A stretch of DNA of 64,000 nt from CAIYZT01 sp052387855. GTDB taxonomy: Bacteria > Pseudomonadota > Alphaproteobacteria > Rhodobacterales > Rhodobacteraceae. Positions 24,836 through 33,453 of the stretch are shown piece by piece. The translations under genes were made by a program, and so were the position numbers. The stretch is from NCBI GenBank assembly GCA_052387855.1, contig JBQTIT010000015.1, positions 11,822-75,821 on the forward strand, given 5' to 3'. The notes under the pieces are model-generated. The model was not told the DNA's origin. It saw only the letters and a list, made by a program, of their open reading frames with translations, and did no database searches. The number at the start of each line of letters is the position of its first letter. Positions within the stretch are counted from its first letter, which is position 1.

Positions 24836-26461
24836 TCAGGCAACCCGCGCGAAGCTGTCCGCGCTCGACATCGCCCAGTCGGCGCTGAACTGCCCGCTTG
24901 ATCCGGGGTCGGCCAAAAGCTGGCCGGGGGCCAGCATCTCATACTGTTCGGCCAACGAGGTCACCCGGTCGGCCGAAGCGCGGCGCAGGAAATGGTGTGG
25001 GCGCAGGTCGCCCGGCTGCGCCAGTCCGGCCGCGGCGACAAGCTCTGACAGGGCATGCAGCGTGTTGTGGTGAAAGCTGGCCACGCGCTGCGCCTTGTCC
25101 GGCACCACCAGCGCGCGCTGGCGCATGGGGTCTTGCGTGGTCACGCCGGTCGGGCAGCGCCCGGTGTGGCAGGACTGCGCCTGGATGCAGCCGACCGCGA
25201 ACATGAATCCGCGCGCGGCGTTGCACCAGTCCGCCCCCAGCGCCATGACCCGCGCCATGTCAAAGGCCGAGGTGATCTTGCCGCTGGCGCCGATTCGGAC
25301 CCGGTCGCGCAGACCGGTGCCGACCAGCGCGTTGTGGGCAAAGGAAAGCCCGTCGCGCAACGGCATGCCGACATGGTCCATGAATTCCAGCGGCGCGGCG
25401 CCGGTGCCGCCCTCTTTGCCGTCGATGACGATGAAGTCGGGCGTGATGCCGGTTTCCAGCATAGCCTTGCAGATCGCCATGAACTCCCATCGGTGCCCGA
25501 TGCACAGCTTGAACCCGGCCGGCTTGCCGCCCGAAAGATCGCGCATCCGCGCCACCATTTCCAGCAGGCCAGAAGGCGTGGAAAAGGCCGAATGCGCCGC
25601 GGGCGAGACGCAGTCCTGCCCCATCGGCACGCCGCGGATCGCCGCGATCTCGGCCGTGACCTTGGCGGCCGGCAGCACGCCGCCATGTCCGGGCTTGGCG
25701 CCCTGGCTGAGCTTCAGCTCGACCATGCGGATCTGCTCGTCCTGCGCCATGGCCGCAAAGCGCCCGGGGTCAAAGCCGCCCCCCGCATCGCGGCAGCCGA
25801 AATAGCCCGAACCGATTTCCCAGACCAGATCGCCGCCAAACTCGCGGTGGTAGGGCGAAACCCCGCCCTCGCCGGTGTCGTGAAAGAAACCGCCCGCGCG
25901 CGCGCCCTTGTTCAGCGCGCGGATGGCATTGGCCGACAGCGCCCCGTAACTCATCGCCGAGATGTTCAGAAGCGAGGCCGAATAGGCCTGCGGACCGGCG
26001 CCGACCGTCACGCGCATCGCGTCCACTGGCGCGCCCGGTCGGGGCGCCAGCGAATGGTGCAGCCATTCGAACTGTTCGCGATAGACATCGTGCATCGTGC
26101 CGAACGGCCGCTTGTCGAGGTCCTTTTTGGCGCGCTGGTAGACGATGGCGCGCTGATCACGCGGAAAGGGGGCGCCGTCCTTGTCGCCCTCAAAGAAGTA
26201 CTGCCGCAACTCGGGGCGCAGATCCTCAAGCAGAAAGCGCAGATGCGCGATGATCGGATAGTTGCGCAGGATGGCGTGGTTGGTTTGCAGCACATCCCGC
26301 AAGCCCAGCGCCGCCGTGCCGGAGGCCACAAGCGCCAGCGGCGCCAAGACCCAGCCCAGCGCCGGAAGCAGCGGCAACAGGGCAAAGGCAAGAAAGGCCG
26401 CGAGCAGCGACAGGGTCAGGGCGGCAAAACGAGGCTCGAACAGGGCGCGCAGCAGGGTCAT
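24836..26461 (-). CDS. FMN-binding glutamate-synthase-family protein
   Basis: The 541-residue product starts with one or two membrane helices (FAALTLSLLAAFLAFALLPL and following). Next comes a glutamate-synthase alpha-subunit-like FMN barrel: LNISAMSYGALSANAIRALN, ELKLSQGAKPGHGG, VIDGKEGGTGAAPLEF and the 3Fe-4S Cys motif CIQAQSCHTGRCPTGV. It lacks the glutamine amidotransferase domain, so it is not a full GltB; stand-alone members have no agreed function. The start is uncertain: ATG at 26461 fits the usual length and has AAAGG close by, while ATG at 26539 would add 26 residues. It follows rluA on the same strand. Confidence 0.85.
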   Translation of the reverse strand: MTLLRALFEPRFAALTLSLLAAFLAFALLPLLPALGWVLAPLALVASGTAALGLRDVLQTNHAILRNYPIIAHLRFLLEDLRPELRQYFFEGDKDGAPFPRDQRAIVYQRAKKDLDKRPFGTMHDVYREQFEWLHHSLAPRPGAPVDAMRVTVGAGPQAYSASLLNISAMSYGALSANAIRALNKGARAGGFFHDTGEGGVSPYHREFGGDLVWEIGSGYFGCRDAGGGFDPGRFAAMAQDEQIRMVELKLSQGAKPGHGGVLPAAKVTAEIAAIRGVPMGQDCVSPAAHSAFSTPSGLLEMVARMRDLSGGKPAGFKLCIGHRWEFMAICKAMLETGITPDFIVIDGKEGGTGAAPLEFMDHVGMPLRDGLSFAHNALVGTGLRDRVRIGASGKITSAFDMARVMALGADWCNAARGFMFAVGCIQAQSCHTGRCPTGVTTQDPMRQRALVVPDKAQRVASFHHNTLHALSELVAAAGLAQPGDLRPHHFLRRASADRVTSLAEQYEMLAPGQLLADPGSSGQFSADWAMSSADSFARVA

Positions 26462-26588
26462 CAACCTTTGGCTTGGGGTGCGCGGCGGCTCTTCGGCAAG
26501 ACCGGGCGCAAGGCGTGTCAGCAGTCTCTTGCGCACCATCAGACGCGCAACAGCTTGAAACGGGGTTAACGCGGCACGACGCCGGCGG

Positions 26589-27254
26589 TCAGAACGGGCG
26601 GGGGGCGGTGAATTCGCGCCAGGTGCCGTCTGCGGGGTGGTGCAGGCCCAGCGTTTCGGCATGCAGCATCAGGCGCGGCCAGCGGGCGTGGTCCTGAACG
26701 TCATAGATCTGATCGCCCAGGATCACATGCCCCAGCGCCAGCATGTGCACCCGAAGCTGGTGGCTGCGCCCGGTCAGCGGCGACAGGCGCACCAGCGTCT
26801 CGCCTGCCGAGCGGCCGATCACCTGCCAGTCGGTCTGCGCCGGGCGGCCGCGTTCGTGGTCCACCATCTGGCGCGGGCGGTTCGGCCAGTCCGCGCCAAG
26901 CGGCAGGTCGATCCGCCCCGCCTCGCCCGCGACCGCGCCCTTGACGCGGGCGATGTAGGTCTTGCGGGCGCGGCGCTGTTCAAACTCTTGCCCCAGAAAG
27001 CCCTGCGCCTGCTTGGTGCGGGCAAAGATCATCACGCCCGAGGTGTCGCAGTCGAGCCGGTGCACGACCAGCGCATCCCACCGCGCGGCCTGAAGACGCG
27101 AGACCATGCAATCCTCGCGTCCCGCCAGCTTGCCGGGAACCGACAAGAGGCCCGCCGGCTTGTCCACCACCACGATCGCGGCATCCTCGTACAGCACCGA
27201 CAGGGGCACGTCGGGCGGCGCATAGACGAAATCGGGCAGCAGGGGCCGGATCAC
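26589..27254 (-). CDS. rluA: Pseudouridine synthase RluA
   Basis: The 221-residue enzyme makes pseudouridine in RNA. Length and sequence follow the RluA group (23S U746 and tRNA U32): VVVDKPAGLLSVPGKL, the catalytic VVHRLDCDTSGVMIFA with Asp68, LPLGADWPNRPRQMVD and PLTGRSHQLRVHMLALGHVILGD. It lacks the N-terminal S4 domain of RluC/RluD, which supports RluA. The GTG start overlaps the stop of the upstream homocysteine methyltransferase gene (GTGA at 27251-27254), implying coupled translation. Confidence 0.92.
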   Translation of the reverse strand: MIRPLLPDFVYAPPDVPLSVLYEDAAIVVVDKPAGLLSVPGKLAGREDCMVSRLQAARWDALVVHRLDCDTSGVMIFARTKQAQGFLGQEFEQRRARKTYIARVKGAVAGEAGRIDLPLGADWPNRPRQMVDHERGRPAQTDWQVIGRSAGETLVRLSPLTGRSHQLRVHMLALGHVILGDQIYDVQDHARWPRLMLHAETLGLHHPADGTWREFTAPRPF

Positions 27255-28147
27255 AGGATCTGGTGCCCCGCCTCGGCCAGACGGGCCGCGAGGTGGCGGA
27301 TATGCGCCGGGCCAACCTCGCAGCAGCCTCCGACGATGGTGGCCCCCATCGCGACCCAGGACAGGGCGAAATCGGCATATTTCTCGGGCGTCAGGTCGTG
27401 GCGGTGGGTCAGTTCCTTGACGGTCGGGGCGTCTTTCAGGAAATTGCCGGAAATATGGGTGAATCCGTTGGCATAGGCGCCAAAGGGCAGGCCCAGCCTG
27501 CCCAGTCCGTCCAGCGCGTCGCCCATCGCCTCGGGCACCGAGCAGTTGGCCAGCACGGCGGCGGGCCGATAGGTCTGCACCAGCCGGGCCAGATCCGCGA
27601 TCGGCTCGCCCGAGCGCAGGCGCCTGCCGTCACGGTCATCGACCGAGACCGACAGCCACACCGGCTTGCCCGCAGCCCTGGCCCCCTCCAGCGCGCCCTC
27701 GCACATCTCGACCGAGGCCATGGTCTCGCACAGGATCACATCGACATGGGGGCCAAGGATGGCGGCGATCTCGGCGTACTTCGGCGCGGCCACGGCGACG
27801 GCCTGCGTCACCTCTGGCCGGTAGGAGGCGACGAGCGGGCCCATCGACCCCGCGATCATCCCCCGCCCGTGGGCGCCGCGCGCCTCGTGCGCCTCGGCCA
27901 GGGCGCGCAGGTGCAGGGCGTGGAACATGCCGTCCATGTCGAACCGCTCCAGCCGGTCATGGTGGATGGCATAGGTGTTGGTGGTGGCCAGGCTGGCGCC
28001 GGCGGCGAAATAGTCGGCGTGGATGTCACGCACCATGCCGGGATGGTCGATCATCACCCGCGTCGCCCAGAGCGGGGTGGGCACATCGCCCGACCGCGCC
28101 ACCAGTTCCTGGCCCATGCCGCCATCCAGAAGGGTGATCATTGCCAT
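27251..28147 (-). CDS. Homocysteine S-methyltransferase family protein
   Basis: The 298-residue protein has the TIM-barrel fold of zinc-dependent homocysteine (or selenohomocysteine/betaine) methyltransferases. LLDGGMGQEL opens the barrel, and the zinc Cys ligands are in VLANCSVPEAM and GGCCEVGPAHIRHLA, with TNTYAIHHDRL between. The methyl donor could be S-methylmethionine or SAM (MmuM type); it is not the cobalamin-dependent MetH. The ATG at 28147 has ACGGAG seven bases upstream. It lies next to a free-methionine-sulfoxide reductase gene, suggesting a small methionine salvage group. Confidence 0.88.
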   Translation of the reverse strand: MAMITLLDGGMGQELVARSGDVPTPLWATRVMIDHPGMVRDIHADYFAAGASLATTNTYAIHHDRLERFDMDGMFHALHLRALAEAHEARGAHGRGMIAGSMGPLVASYRPEVTQAVAVAAPKYAEIAAILGPHVDVILCETMASVEMCEGALEGARAAGKPVWLSVSVDDRDGRRLRSGEPIADLARLVQTYRPAAVLANCSVPEAMGDALDGLGRLGLPFGAYANGFTHISGNFLKDAPTVKELTHRHDLTPEKYADFALSWVAMGATIVGGCCEVGPAHIRHLAARLAEAGHQIL

Positions 28148-28237
28148 GCCGCGCTCCGTCAGTTGGGGCCTCTCGGGGCGGCCCGTTGCCGGCCGTTCTT
28201 ACCCAGCGAGGCGGGGAAAGGCCAGACGCCCTGACCC

Positions 28238-28690
28238 TCAATCAGCGTCGCGGAACACCTCGGCCAGCAGCGGCACCAGCCAGGCCTCGTCGGCGGCGGT
28301 AAAGGCGGCGGGCGTGTCGCTGTCGATGTCCAGCACCCCCAGAAGCCGCCCGGCGCCGTTCCAGACCGGCAGCACCAGTTCGGACCGGGTCGAAGAGGCG
28401 CAGGCGATATGGCCGGGAAAGACATCGACATCGGGCACGTTCTGCACCTGGCCCGTGCGCGCGCAGGCGCCGCAGACCCCGCGTGAAAAGGGGATCACCA
28501 GGCAACCATGCCCGCCCTGATAGGGCCCGATCTTGAGCATTTCGGGCCCGGTCACCCGGTAGAACCCGGTCCAGTCGGCAAGGGGATGCGCCTGGTGGAT
28601 CTCGCAGGCCAGTGTGGCCATCAGCGCCACGGCGTCGGTCTCGCCATGGCAAAGGGCGCGGATGGTTTCGCTCGTTTCCTGATAATTCAT
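28238..28690 (-). CDS. msrC: Free methionine-(R)-sulfoxide reductase (GAF-domain MsrC)
   Basis: MsrC reduces free, not protein-bound, methionine-R-sulfoxide. The 150-residue GAF-domain protein matches E. coli YebR. The three conserved cysteines are in HGCLVIPFSRGVCGACARTG and FPGHIACASSTRSELVLPV, the last being the likely catalytic one. LLGVLDIDSDTPAAFTAADE closes the GAF fold. I chose the ATG at 28690 (MNYQETSE); an in-frame start eight codons earlier overlaps the upstream glutamyltransferase gene. It follows that gene by one base on the same strand. Confidence 0.9.
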   Translation of the reverse strand: MNYQETSETIRALCHGETDAVALMATLACEIHQAHPLADWTGFYRVTGPEMLKIGPYQGGHGCLVIPFSRGVCGACARTGQVQNVPDVDVFPGHIACASSTRSELVLPVWNGAGRLLGVLDIDSDTPAAFTAADEAWLVPLLAEVFRDAD

Positions 28691-28691
28691 C

Positions 28692-30263
28692 TCAATACCC
28701 CAGCGCGCAGCCATCCTTGCGCGGATCGGAGGCGCCGATCAAGACGCCATCTTCGCCGATCACGATCGCCTGCGCGCCGCCGATCGGCTTGTCCACGATG
28801 CGGACATCGTGGCCCATCCCGGCCAGCCGCGCCCGGACCTCGGGCGCATAGCCGCGTTCCATCGTCATGCCAAGCGGGCCAGAAAAGCAGCGCGGCGCGT
28901 CGATGGCGCTTTGCAGGTCCATGCCGAAATCTTCAAGGTTGCTGACCAGGCGCGCGTGCCCGCAGGGCTGATAGGCGCCGCCCATCACGCCAAAGGGCAT
29001 CACCACCCGCCCGCCGCGCCGCAGCATCGCAGGGATGATCGTGTGCATCGGCCGCTTGCCGCCGCCCGCCTCGTTCGGATGCCCGGCCGCAAGCGTGAAT
29101 CCGGCGCCGCGGTTCTGGAACGCGATGCCGAAGCGGGACGAGGCAAGGCCGGCGCCAAAGGCCCAGAAGATCGAATAGATCAGGCTGACGGCCATGCGGT
29201 CCTTGTCGACGACGGTGATATAGACCGTGTCCCTGTGCACCGCCCCGGTCAGGGGCCTGGCTGCGGGCATGGCGCGTGCGGGGTCGATCAGCGCCGCCAG
29301 CCGCCGGGCCGTTTCCGGGGCGAGCATGTGGTCAAGCCGCGGGCTTTGCTCGGCGACAAAGCGGTCGCGGGCGTCATAGGCCAGTTTGGAGGCTTCCGCC
29401 TCGATATGCGCCCGCTCGGCGCCCTGGGGATCCATCGCGGCAAGATCGAAATGCGACAGGATGTTCAGCAGCAGGATCGCGGTGGCGCCTTGCGCGTTCG
29501 GCGGATGCTCGACCAGATCGACCCCGCGATAGGCACCGCTGACGGGCGCGTCATAGCTGCTTTCGGTGCGCGCCAGATCGTCAAGGCTGTGGCAGCCGCC
29601 CAGGGCGCGCAGCGAGGCGATCATGTCCTCGGCCACCTCTCCTTCATAGAACCCAGCGCGGCCCTCGCGCGCGATGCGCCGCAAGACCTCGGCCTGACCC
29701 GGAGCGCGAAAGATCTGGCCGGCGCGGGGCGGGGCGCCGTTGCCCAGATAGAACCGCCGCGCATCGCCGCGCAGCCACTGGGCATCTTCTTGCCAGTCAA
29801 AGGCGACGCGGGGGGCGACCGGCACGCCCTCATCCGCATAGCGGATGGCCGGGGCGAGCAGGCGGTCAAGGCCCAGACGGCCCCAGTCGGCGCCGAGCCG
29901 GCAAAAGGCATCGACCGCGCCGGGCAGGGTGACCGCCTCGACCCCGCGCAGGGGAACGGCGGAGTGACCGGCGGCCCGCATCGCCTCGGCCGACAGGCCC
30001 GCCGGGGCGCGGCCCGATCCGTTGAGCGCCAGGATGCCGTCTTGCCCGGCAGGTTTGACCAGCGCGAAAAGATCGCCGCCAATGCCCGCCATCTGCGGCT
30101 CGCAGATCCCCAGAAGCACGGCCCCGGCGATGGCGGCGTCCACCGCGTTGCCGCCGGATTCAAGCATCTCGACCGCGACCTTGGCCGCCAGCGGATGCGA
30201 GGTGGCCACCATCGCGTTCGTGGCATAGACGGCCGATCGGCCTGGCATGTGAAAATCGCGCAC
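28692..30263 (-). CDS. Gamma-glutamyltransferase family protein (cytoplasmic type)
   Basis: The 523-residue Ntn-hydrolase would be made as a precursor that cleaves itself before a Thr nucleophile, seen in HRDTVYITVVDKDRMAVS near residue 350. Other family marks are GGNAVDAAIAGAVLLG, EPQMAGIGGDLFALV, EHPPNAQGATAILLLNIL and the C-terminal GVMGGAYQPCGHARLVSN. It lacks a signal peptide: the product starts directly at MRDFHMPGRSAVYATN. Secreted glutathione GGTs differ in this, so a cytoplasmic amidase-type role is likely. I chose the GTG at 30263, with AAGGGG upstream and MRDF being the family's usual start; an ATG five codons later is the alternative. Confidence 0.87.
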   Translation of the reverse strand: MRDFHMPGRSAVYATNAMVATSHPLAAKVAVEMLESGGNAVDAAIAGAVLLGICEPQMAGIGGDLFALVKPAGQDGILALNGSGRAPAGLSAEAMRAAGHSAVPLRGVEAVTLPGAVDAFCRLGADWGRLGLDRLLAPAIRYADEGVPVAPRVAFDWQEDAQWLRGDARRFYLGNGAPPRAGQIFRAPGQAEVLRRIAREGRAGFYEGEVAEDMIASLRALGGCHSLDDLARTESSYDAPVSGAYRGVDLVEHPPNAQGATAILLLNILSHFDLAAMDPQGAERAHIEAEASKLAYDARDRFVAEQSPRLDHMLAPETARRLAALIDPARAMPAARPLTGAVHRDTVYITVVDKDRMAVSLIYSIFWAFGAGLASSRFGIAFQNRGAGFTLAAGHPNEAGGGKRPMHTIIPAMLRRGGRVVMPFGVMGGAYQPCGHARLVSNLEDFGMDLQSAIDAPRCFSGPLGMTMERGYAPEVRARLAGMGHDVRIVDKPIGGAQAIVIGEDGVLIGASDPRKDGCALGY

Positions 30264-30384
30264 CCTGTCGGTCCCCTTCGCGGCTTCTGGCCCGGTTTTG
30301 TCGCAGGCCTTTCGCCAAGGCAATGGCAAACCGGTCCCCATGGGCGGGGACAGGCAAAGTCGGAGTGATTGGCGGGAAAAGGTG

Positions 30385-30430
30385 CCTCGGCGCCGCAGAC
30401 CGGGTGGGGGCTGGATCCACGGCGCCGAGG
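30385..30430. repeat. 11-bp perfect inverted repeat upstream of the glutamyltransferase gene
   Basis: CCTCGGCGCCG at 30385-30395 and CGGCGCCGAGG at 30420-30430 are exact reverse complements separated by 24 bases. They lie in the 288-base gap between the anti-sigma factor gene (end at 30552) and the glutamyltransferase gene (start at 30263), both on the minus strand. The pair could end the upstream transcript or form an operator. I see no gene in the gap. Confidence 0.5.
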
Positions 30431-30551
30431 GAAGCTATATGCAGCTACAACACCAAGATTGCCCCGGCCCGGCGGCGGCATTATGGGCGAATTCGGGCCA
30501 TTCCTGGGCGTTGGGTCCGAAGCGCGGTCAAAAGGCGGGCGCCGGGCAGGA

Positions 30552-31016
30552 TTAGGCCTGAACAGCGAAACACAGACGGTTCACCTCGCCGGCGCGGTCA
30601 TAGCGCAGGTCCTGGGTCAGCGCGCGGATCAGGAACCAGCCAAACCCGCCTTCGGGCAACTCCTCGACCTCGTCAATGGGCCTGAGATGGCCTTCGGGCA
30701 GGTGGCCGCCGGGCATCGGCGCGCCCTGGTCAAAGACCGACACCTCAAGCACGGGCGCGATGTGGTCGATGCAGATGCAGATCGGGCCGGGCGCGTCGCG
30801 ATAGGCATGCTCGACCACGTTGTTCAGCACCTCGGCCAGAACGATCTCGACATTGCCGCGCACATCGTCGGACAGATGACGCAGCGGCGCCATCGACAAC
30901 AGTTGCCCCAGCCCGATCCTGACGGCGATACTGTCGCTCTGGATCGTCATGCAGGCCTTGCCCGGTCGGGGTGCGTATCCGCTTCCGGGGTCGGCCCGCG
31001 CCACGTCAGCCTGCAT
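30552..31016 (-). CDS. RsbW/RbaW-like anti-sigma serine kinase
   Basis: The 154-residue GHKL-ATPase-type protein has the N box EVLNNVVEHAYR, a D-x-G box (VFDQGAPMP) and a GGFGWFLIRALTQDL G box, the layout of RsbW/SpoIIAB anti-sigma kinases. It starts at an ATG 11 bases inside the end of the upstream STAS gene, with GGGGGA six bases before it. In Rhodobacter capsulatus an adjacent rbaV-rbaW pair forms a partner-switching system that affects gene-transfer-agent production; this pair has the same order. The sigma factor target and the PP2C phosphatase are not in this window. Confidence 0.85.
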   Translation of the reverse strand: MQADVARADPGSGYAPRPGKACMTIQSDSIAVRIGLGQLLSMAPLRHLSDDVRGNVEIVLAEVLNNVVEHAYRDAPGPICICIDHIAPVLEVSVFDQGAPMPGGHLPEGHLRPIDEVEELPEGGFGWFLIRALTQDLRYDRAGEVNRLCFAVQA

Positions 31017-31353
31017 CACGCATCCCCCGGGCCCGGGCCGCGGGCAGGGTCGGGTGGATCGTGAAGACGGTGTCCATCCGCGTCAGCCGAAACACCTTTT
31101 CCACCGTCGGGGTCAGGCCGGAAAGTTCAAGCCTGCGCAGGGGCCCAAGCGCCTTCATCGCGGCGACGATGGCGCCAAGGCCGGAGCTGTCCAGAAAGGC
31201 GATGCGGGACATGTCCAGCACCACGCGCGCATCGTCCGTCATGGTCAACTCGCGCATGTTGTCCTTGAACTGGATCGCCCCGGCGGCATCGATCCGCTCG
31301 CCCGTGGCCGTGATCAACAGATAATCGCCCAAGGACTCTGAAAAAAGCTGCAC
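31006..31353 (-). CDS. STAS-domain anti-sigma factor antagonist (RbaV-like)
   Basis: The 115-residue protein is a single STAS domain with the phosphorylatable Ser in FLDSSGLGAIVAAMKAL, the hallmark of SpoIIAA/RsbV antagonists. Unphosphorylated, such proteins bind the partner kinase and free its sigma factor. The GTG start has GGAGG five bases upstream. It overlaps the kinase gene downstream, so the two are co-translated. Related pairs control stress responses and, in R. capsulatus, GTA gene expression. Confidence 0.88.
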   Translation of the reverse strand: MQLFSESLGDYLLITATGERIDAAGAIQFKDNMRELTMTDDARVVLDMSRIAFLDSSGLGAIVAAMKALGPLRRLELSGLTPTVEKVFRLTRMDTVFTIHPTLPAARARGMRDAG

Positions 31354-31422
31354 ACCGACCTCCTGCCAAACCTGCGGCCAAGGCTAGGCAAGAGGTGTTG
31401 AGGAAAGGTAAGCGGCTGCGGC

Positions 31423-31749
31423 TCAGTTCAACTGATACTGAAGGGGATACATCCCGTCCGCAAAGTCGCCGAACAGGTCGGGCAGGTCCGGGTGGCCGAC
31501 CGGCTCGCCGCTTTCGTCCGGGACGAGGTTCTGTTCCGAGACATAGGCGACGTAATAGCTTTGGTCATTCTCGGCCAGCAGGTGATAAAACGGCTGGTCC
31601 TTGCTGGGGCGGCTGTCCTCGGGGATGTTCTGATACCACTCCTCGGTGTTCGAGAACATCGCATCGACGTCAAAGACCACACCGCGAAAGGGATGCTTGC
31701 GGTGGCGCAAGACCTGGCCGATGGAATATTTGGCGTCCGACTTGAGCAT
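31423..31749 (-). CDS. hspQ: Heat shock protein HspQ (YccV-like)
   Basis: HspQ is a small hemimethylated-DNA-binding/heat-shock protein that in enteric bacteria acts as a specificity factor for the Lon protease. The 108-residue product has the family sequence KYSIGQVLRHRKHPFRGVVFDVD, WYQNIPEDSRPSKDQPFYHLLAEND and YVAYVSEQNLVPD. The Asp/Leu-rich C-terminal tail (HPDLPDLFGDF) is common in alphaproteobacterial members. The ATG at 31749 has GGTGG upstream. It stands alone on the minus strand between the STAS gene and the divergent transglycosylase. Confidence 0.92.
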   Translation of the reverse strand: MLKSDAKYSIGQVLRHRKHPFRGVVFDVDAMFSNTEEWYQNIPEDSRPSKDQPFYHLLAENDQSYYVAYVSEQNLVPDESGEPVGHPDLPDLFGDFADGMYPLQYQLN

Positions 31750-31971
31750 TGGTCCACCTTCCCCTGGCGCAGTTTTATTCGCGCGCCGGTGCGATGTCCA
31801 TGCAATGGCGGCGGGGGGTGCGAAACAATCTGTGGCCCCGATTCCCATAGTGACCGCGGGCCCCCCCCGGCCGCGCCCCGCGCAGAAATCCACCGTGACG
31901 GCGCCAGACCCATTCCCTCGCGGCGCCAAATGTCCTATCGTGCCGGCAAAACAAGAATGCACGAGGGGCAG

Positions 31972-32550
31972 ATGAGCAGAACCTTCCGTGCGTCGATCGT
32001 CTTGCTGTTTCTCGCCGCCTGCGGCGGAGGCAAGTTTTCGGCGCCCCAGAACCTTGATGACGCCTGTTCGATCGCGGGCCAGCGGCCGGAATATCTGAAC
32101 GCCTTTGTGGATGCCGAACGCAAATGGGGCGTGCCGGTGTCCGTGCAGATGGCGACGGTCTATCAGGAATCGAAATTCGTCGGCAACGCGCGTACCCCGC
32201 GCAAGTATTTTCTGGGGTTCATCCCGATGGGGCGGCAATCGTCGGCCTATGGCTATGCGCAGGCCCTGGACGGCACCTGGGAGGAATATCAGGACGAAGA
32301 GGGCGGCAACTTTGCCAAGCGCAACCGGATCTCGGACGCGGCCGACTTCATGGGATGGTACATGGCCGGGTCCAGTGCATCGCTGGGCATCCCGCTGAGC
32401 GACGCCGAAAACCAGTACCTGGCCTATCACGAGGGACGCCGGGGCTATGCCAACGGCAGCTATCGGGGCAAGGCCTGGCTGGTCGAGGTGGCGGACGCGG
32501 TCGGACAGCGGGCCGATAGATACGCGGTGCAGTTGCAGTCCTGCCAATGA
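31972..32550 (+). CDS. SLT-domain lytic transglycosylase-like lipoprotein
   Basis: The 192-residue product has a lipoprotein signal ending in the lipobox LAAC near residue 19. A goose-lysozyme/SLT-like domain follows, with the probable catalytic Glu in MATVYQESKFVGNAR and the motif SSAYGYAQALDGTWEEYQ. These enzymes cleave peptidoglycan glycan strands to give 1,6-anhydro ends. The ATG at 31972 directly follows GAGGGG; an in-frame ATG at 31957 would add five residues. Its stop overlaps the next gene if that one starts at 32547. Confidence 0.85.
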   Translation: MSRTFRASIVLLFLAACGGGKFSAPQNLDDACSIAGQRPEYLNAFVDAERKWGVPVSVQMATVYQESKFVGNARTPRKYFLGFIPMGRQSSAYGYAQALDGTWEEYQDEEGGNFAKRNRISDAADFMGWYMAGSSASLGIPLSDAENQYLAYHEGRRGYANGSYRGKAWLVEVADAVGQRADRYAVQLQSCQ

Positions 32551-33446
32551 CCGGGAAAGGCGCCCGGACCCAAGCCGGACCCATGACTGACGGCAACGCG
32601 CTCAGGGGCGTGATCCTTGCCGTCCTGGCCACGCTGGCCTTTGCCGGCTCGGACATCCTGACCAAGCAGTTGACCGTGGTCCATGCGCTGAGCCTGGTGG
32701 TGGCGGTGCGCTATGTGGTGAACCTGGGGCTGCTGGCGCTGGTGTTCGGCCCGCGTGAAGGCGCAGGACTGTGGCGCACGCAGCGGACCTGGCTGGTGCT
32801 GCTGCGCGGGCTCTGCCTGTCGGCGGCGACGCTGACCATGGTGCTTGCGCTGCGCCTGTTGCCGGTCGCCGAGACCATCGCCATCATCTACCTGGCGCCC
32901 TTTGCCGTCCTGGTGCTGTCGGGCCCGCTGCTGAAAGAGCGGGTCTCGGCCTGGGGCTGGGTCGGCGCGGCGGTCGGCTTTGGCGGGGTGCTGCTGATCC
33001 TGCGGCCGGGCGGCGGGCTTGACCCGCTGGGCGTGGCCTTTGCGCTGGTCAACACCGGCTTTGCCACCGCCTATCATCTTCTCACCCGCGTCCTGACCCG
33101 GACCGAGACGACGACGGCGATGCTGTTCCACACCGCATTGGTCGGGACCGTGATCTTTGGCGCCACGGCGCTGGCCGCGGCACCGGCAGAGTTGCCCGGC
33201 TGGATCGATCTGGCCCTGATGGTCGTGCTTGGCGTGCTGGCGACCGGCGGCCACATGCTGTTTACGGCGGCCTATGTCGCGGCGCCGGCCGGGCTGGTGG
33301 CGCCTGTGGGCTATGTGCATCTGGTCTGGGCGGCGATCCTGGGCTGGCTGGTGTTCGGCCACTGGCCGACGGACCTGTCGCTGCTGGGCATGGCGCTGGT
33401 GATCGCGGCCGGCGTGCTGACCGCCTGGCGGGCGGGCCGGCGCTGA
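32547..33446 (+). CDS. EamA/DMT-superfamily transporter
   Basis: The 299-residue membrane protein has ten predicted helices in two EamA repeats: the first opens with ILAVLATLAFAGSDILTKQL, the second with LGVAFALVNTGFATAYHLLTR. The LVAPVGYVHLVWAAILGWLVFG segment near the end is typical of metabolite exporters. The substrate is unknown. The ATG at 32547 overlaps the transglycosylase stop (ATGA); an alternative ATG at 32583 gives a more typical N-terminus. It converges on lolA eight bases away. Confidence 0.85.
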   Translation: MTGKGARTQAGPMTDGNALRGVILAVLATLAFAGSDILTKQLTVVHALSLVVAVRYVVNLGLLALVFGPREGAGLWRTQRTWLVLLRGLCLSAATLTMVLALRLLPVAETIAIIYLAPFAVLVLSGPLLKERVSAWGWVGAAVGFGGVLLILRPGGGLDPLGVAFALVNTGFATAYHLLTRVLTRTETTTAMLFHTALVGTVIFGATALAAAPAELPGWIDLALMVVLGVLATGGHMLFTAAYVAAPAGLVAPVGYVHLVWAAILGWLVFGHWPTDLSLLGMALVIAAGVLTAWRAGRR

Positions 33447-33453
33447 GGCCGGA

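Noticed and set aside
30439..30555. Possible 38-codon open frame on the plus strand in the glutamyltransferase upstream gap
   Set aside because: There is no ribosome-binding site, the composition is low-complexity, and it opposes the direction of both neighbouring genes.
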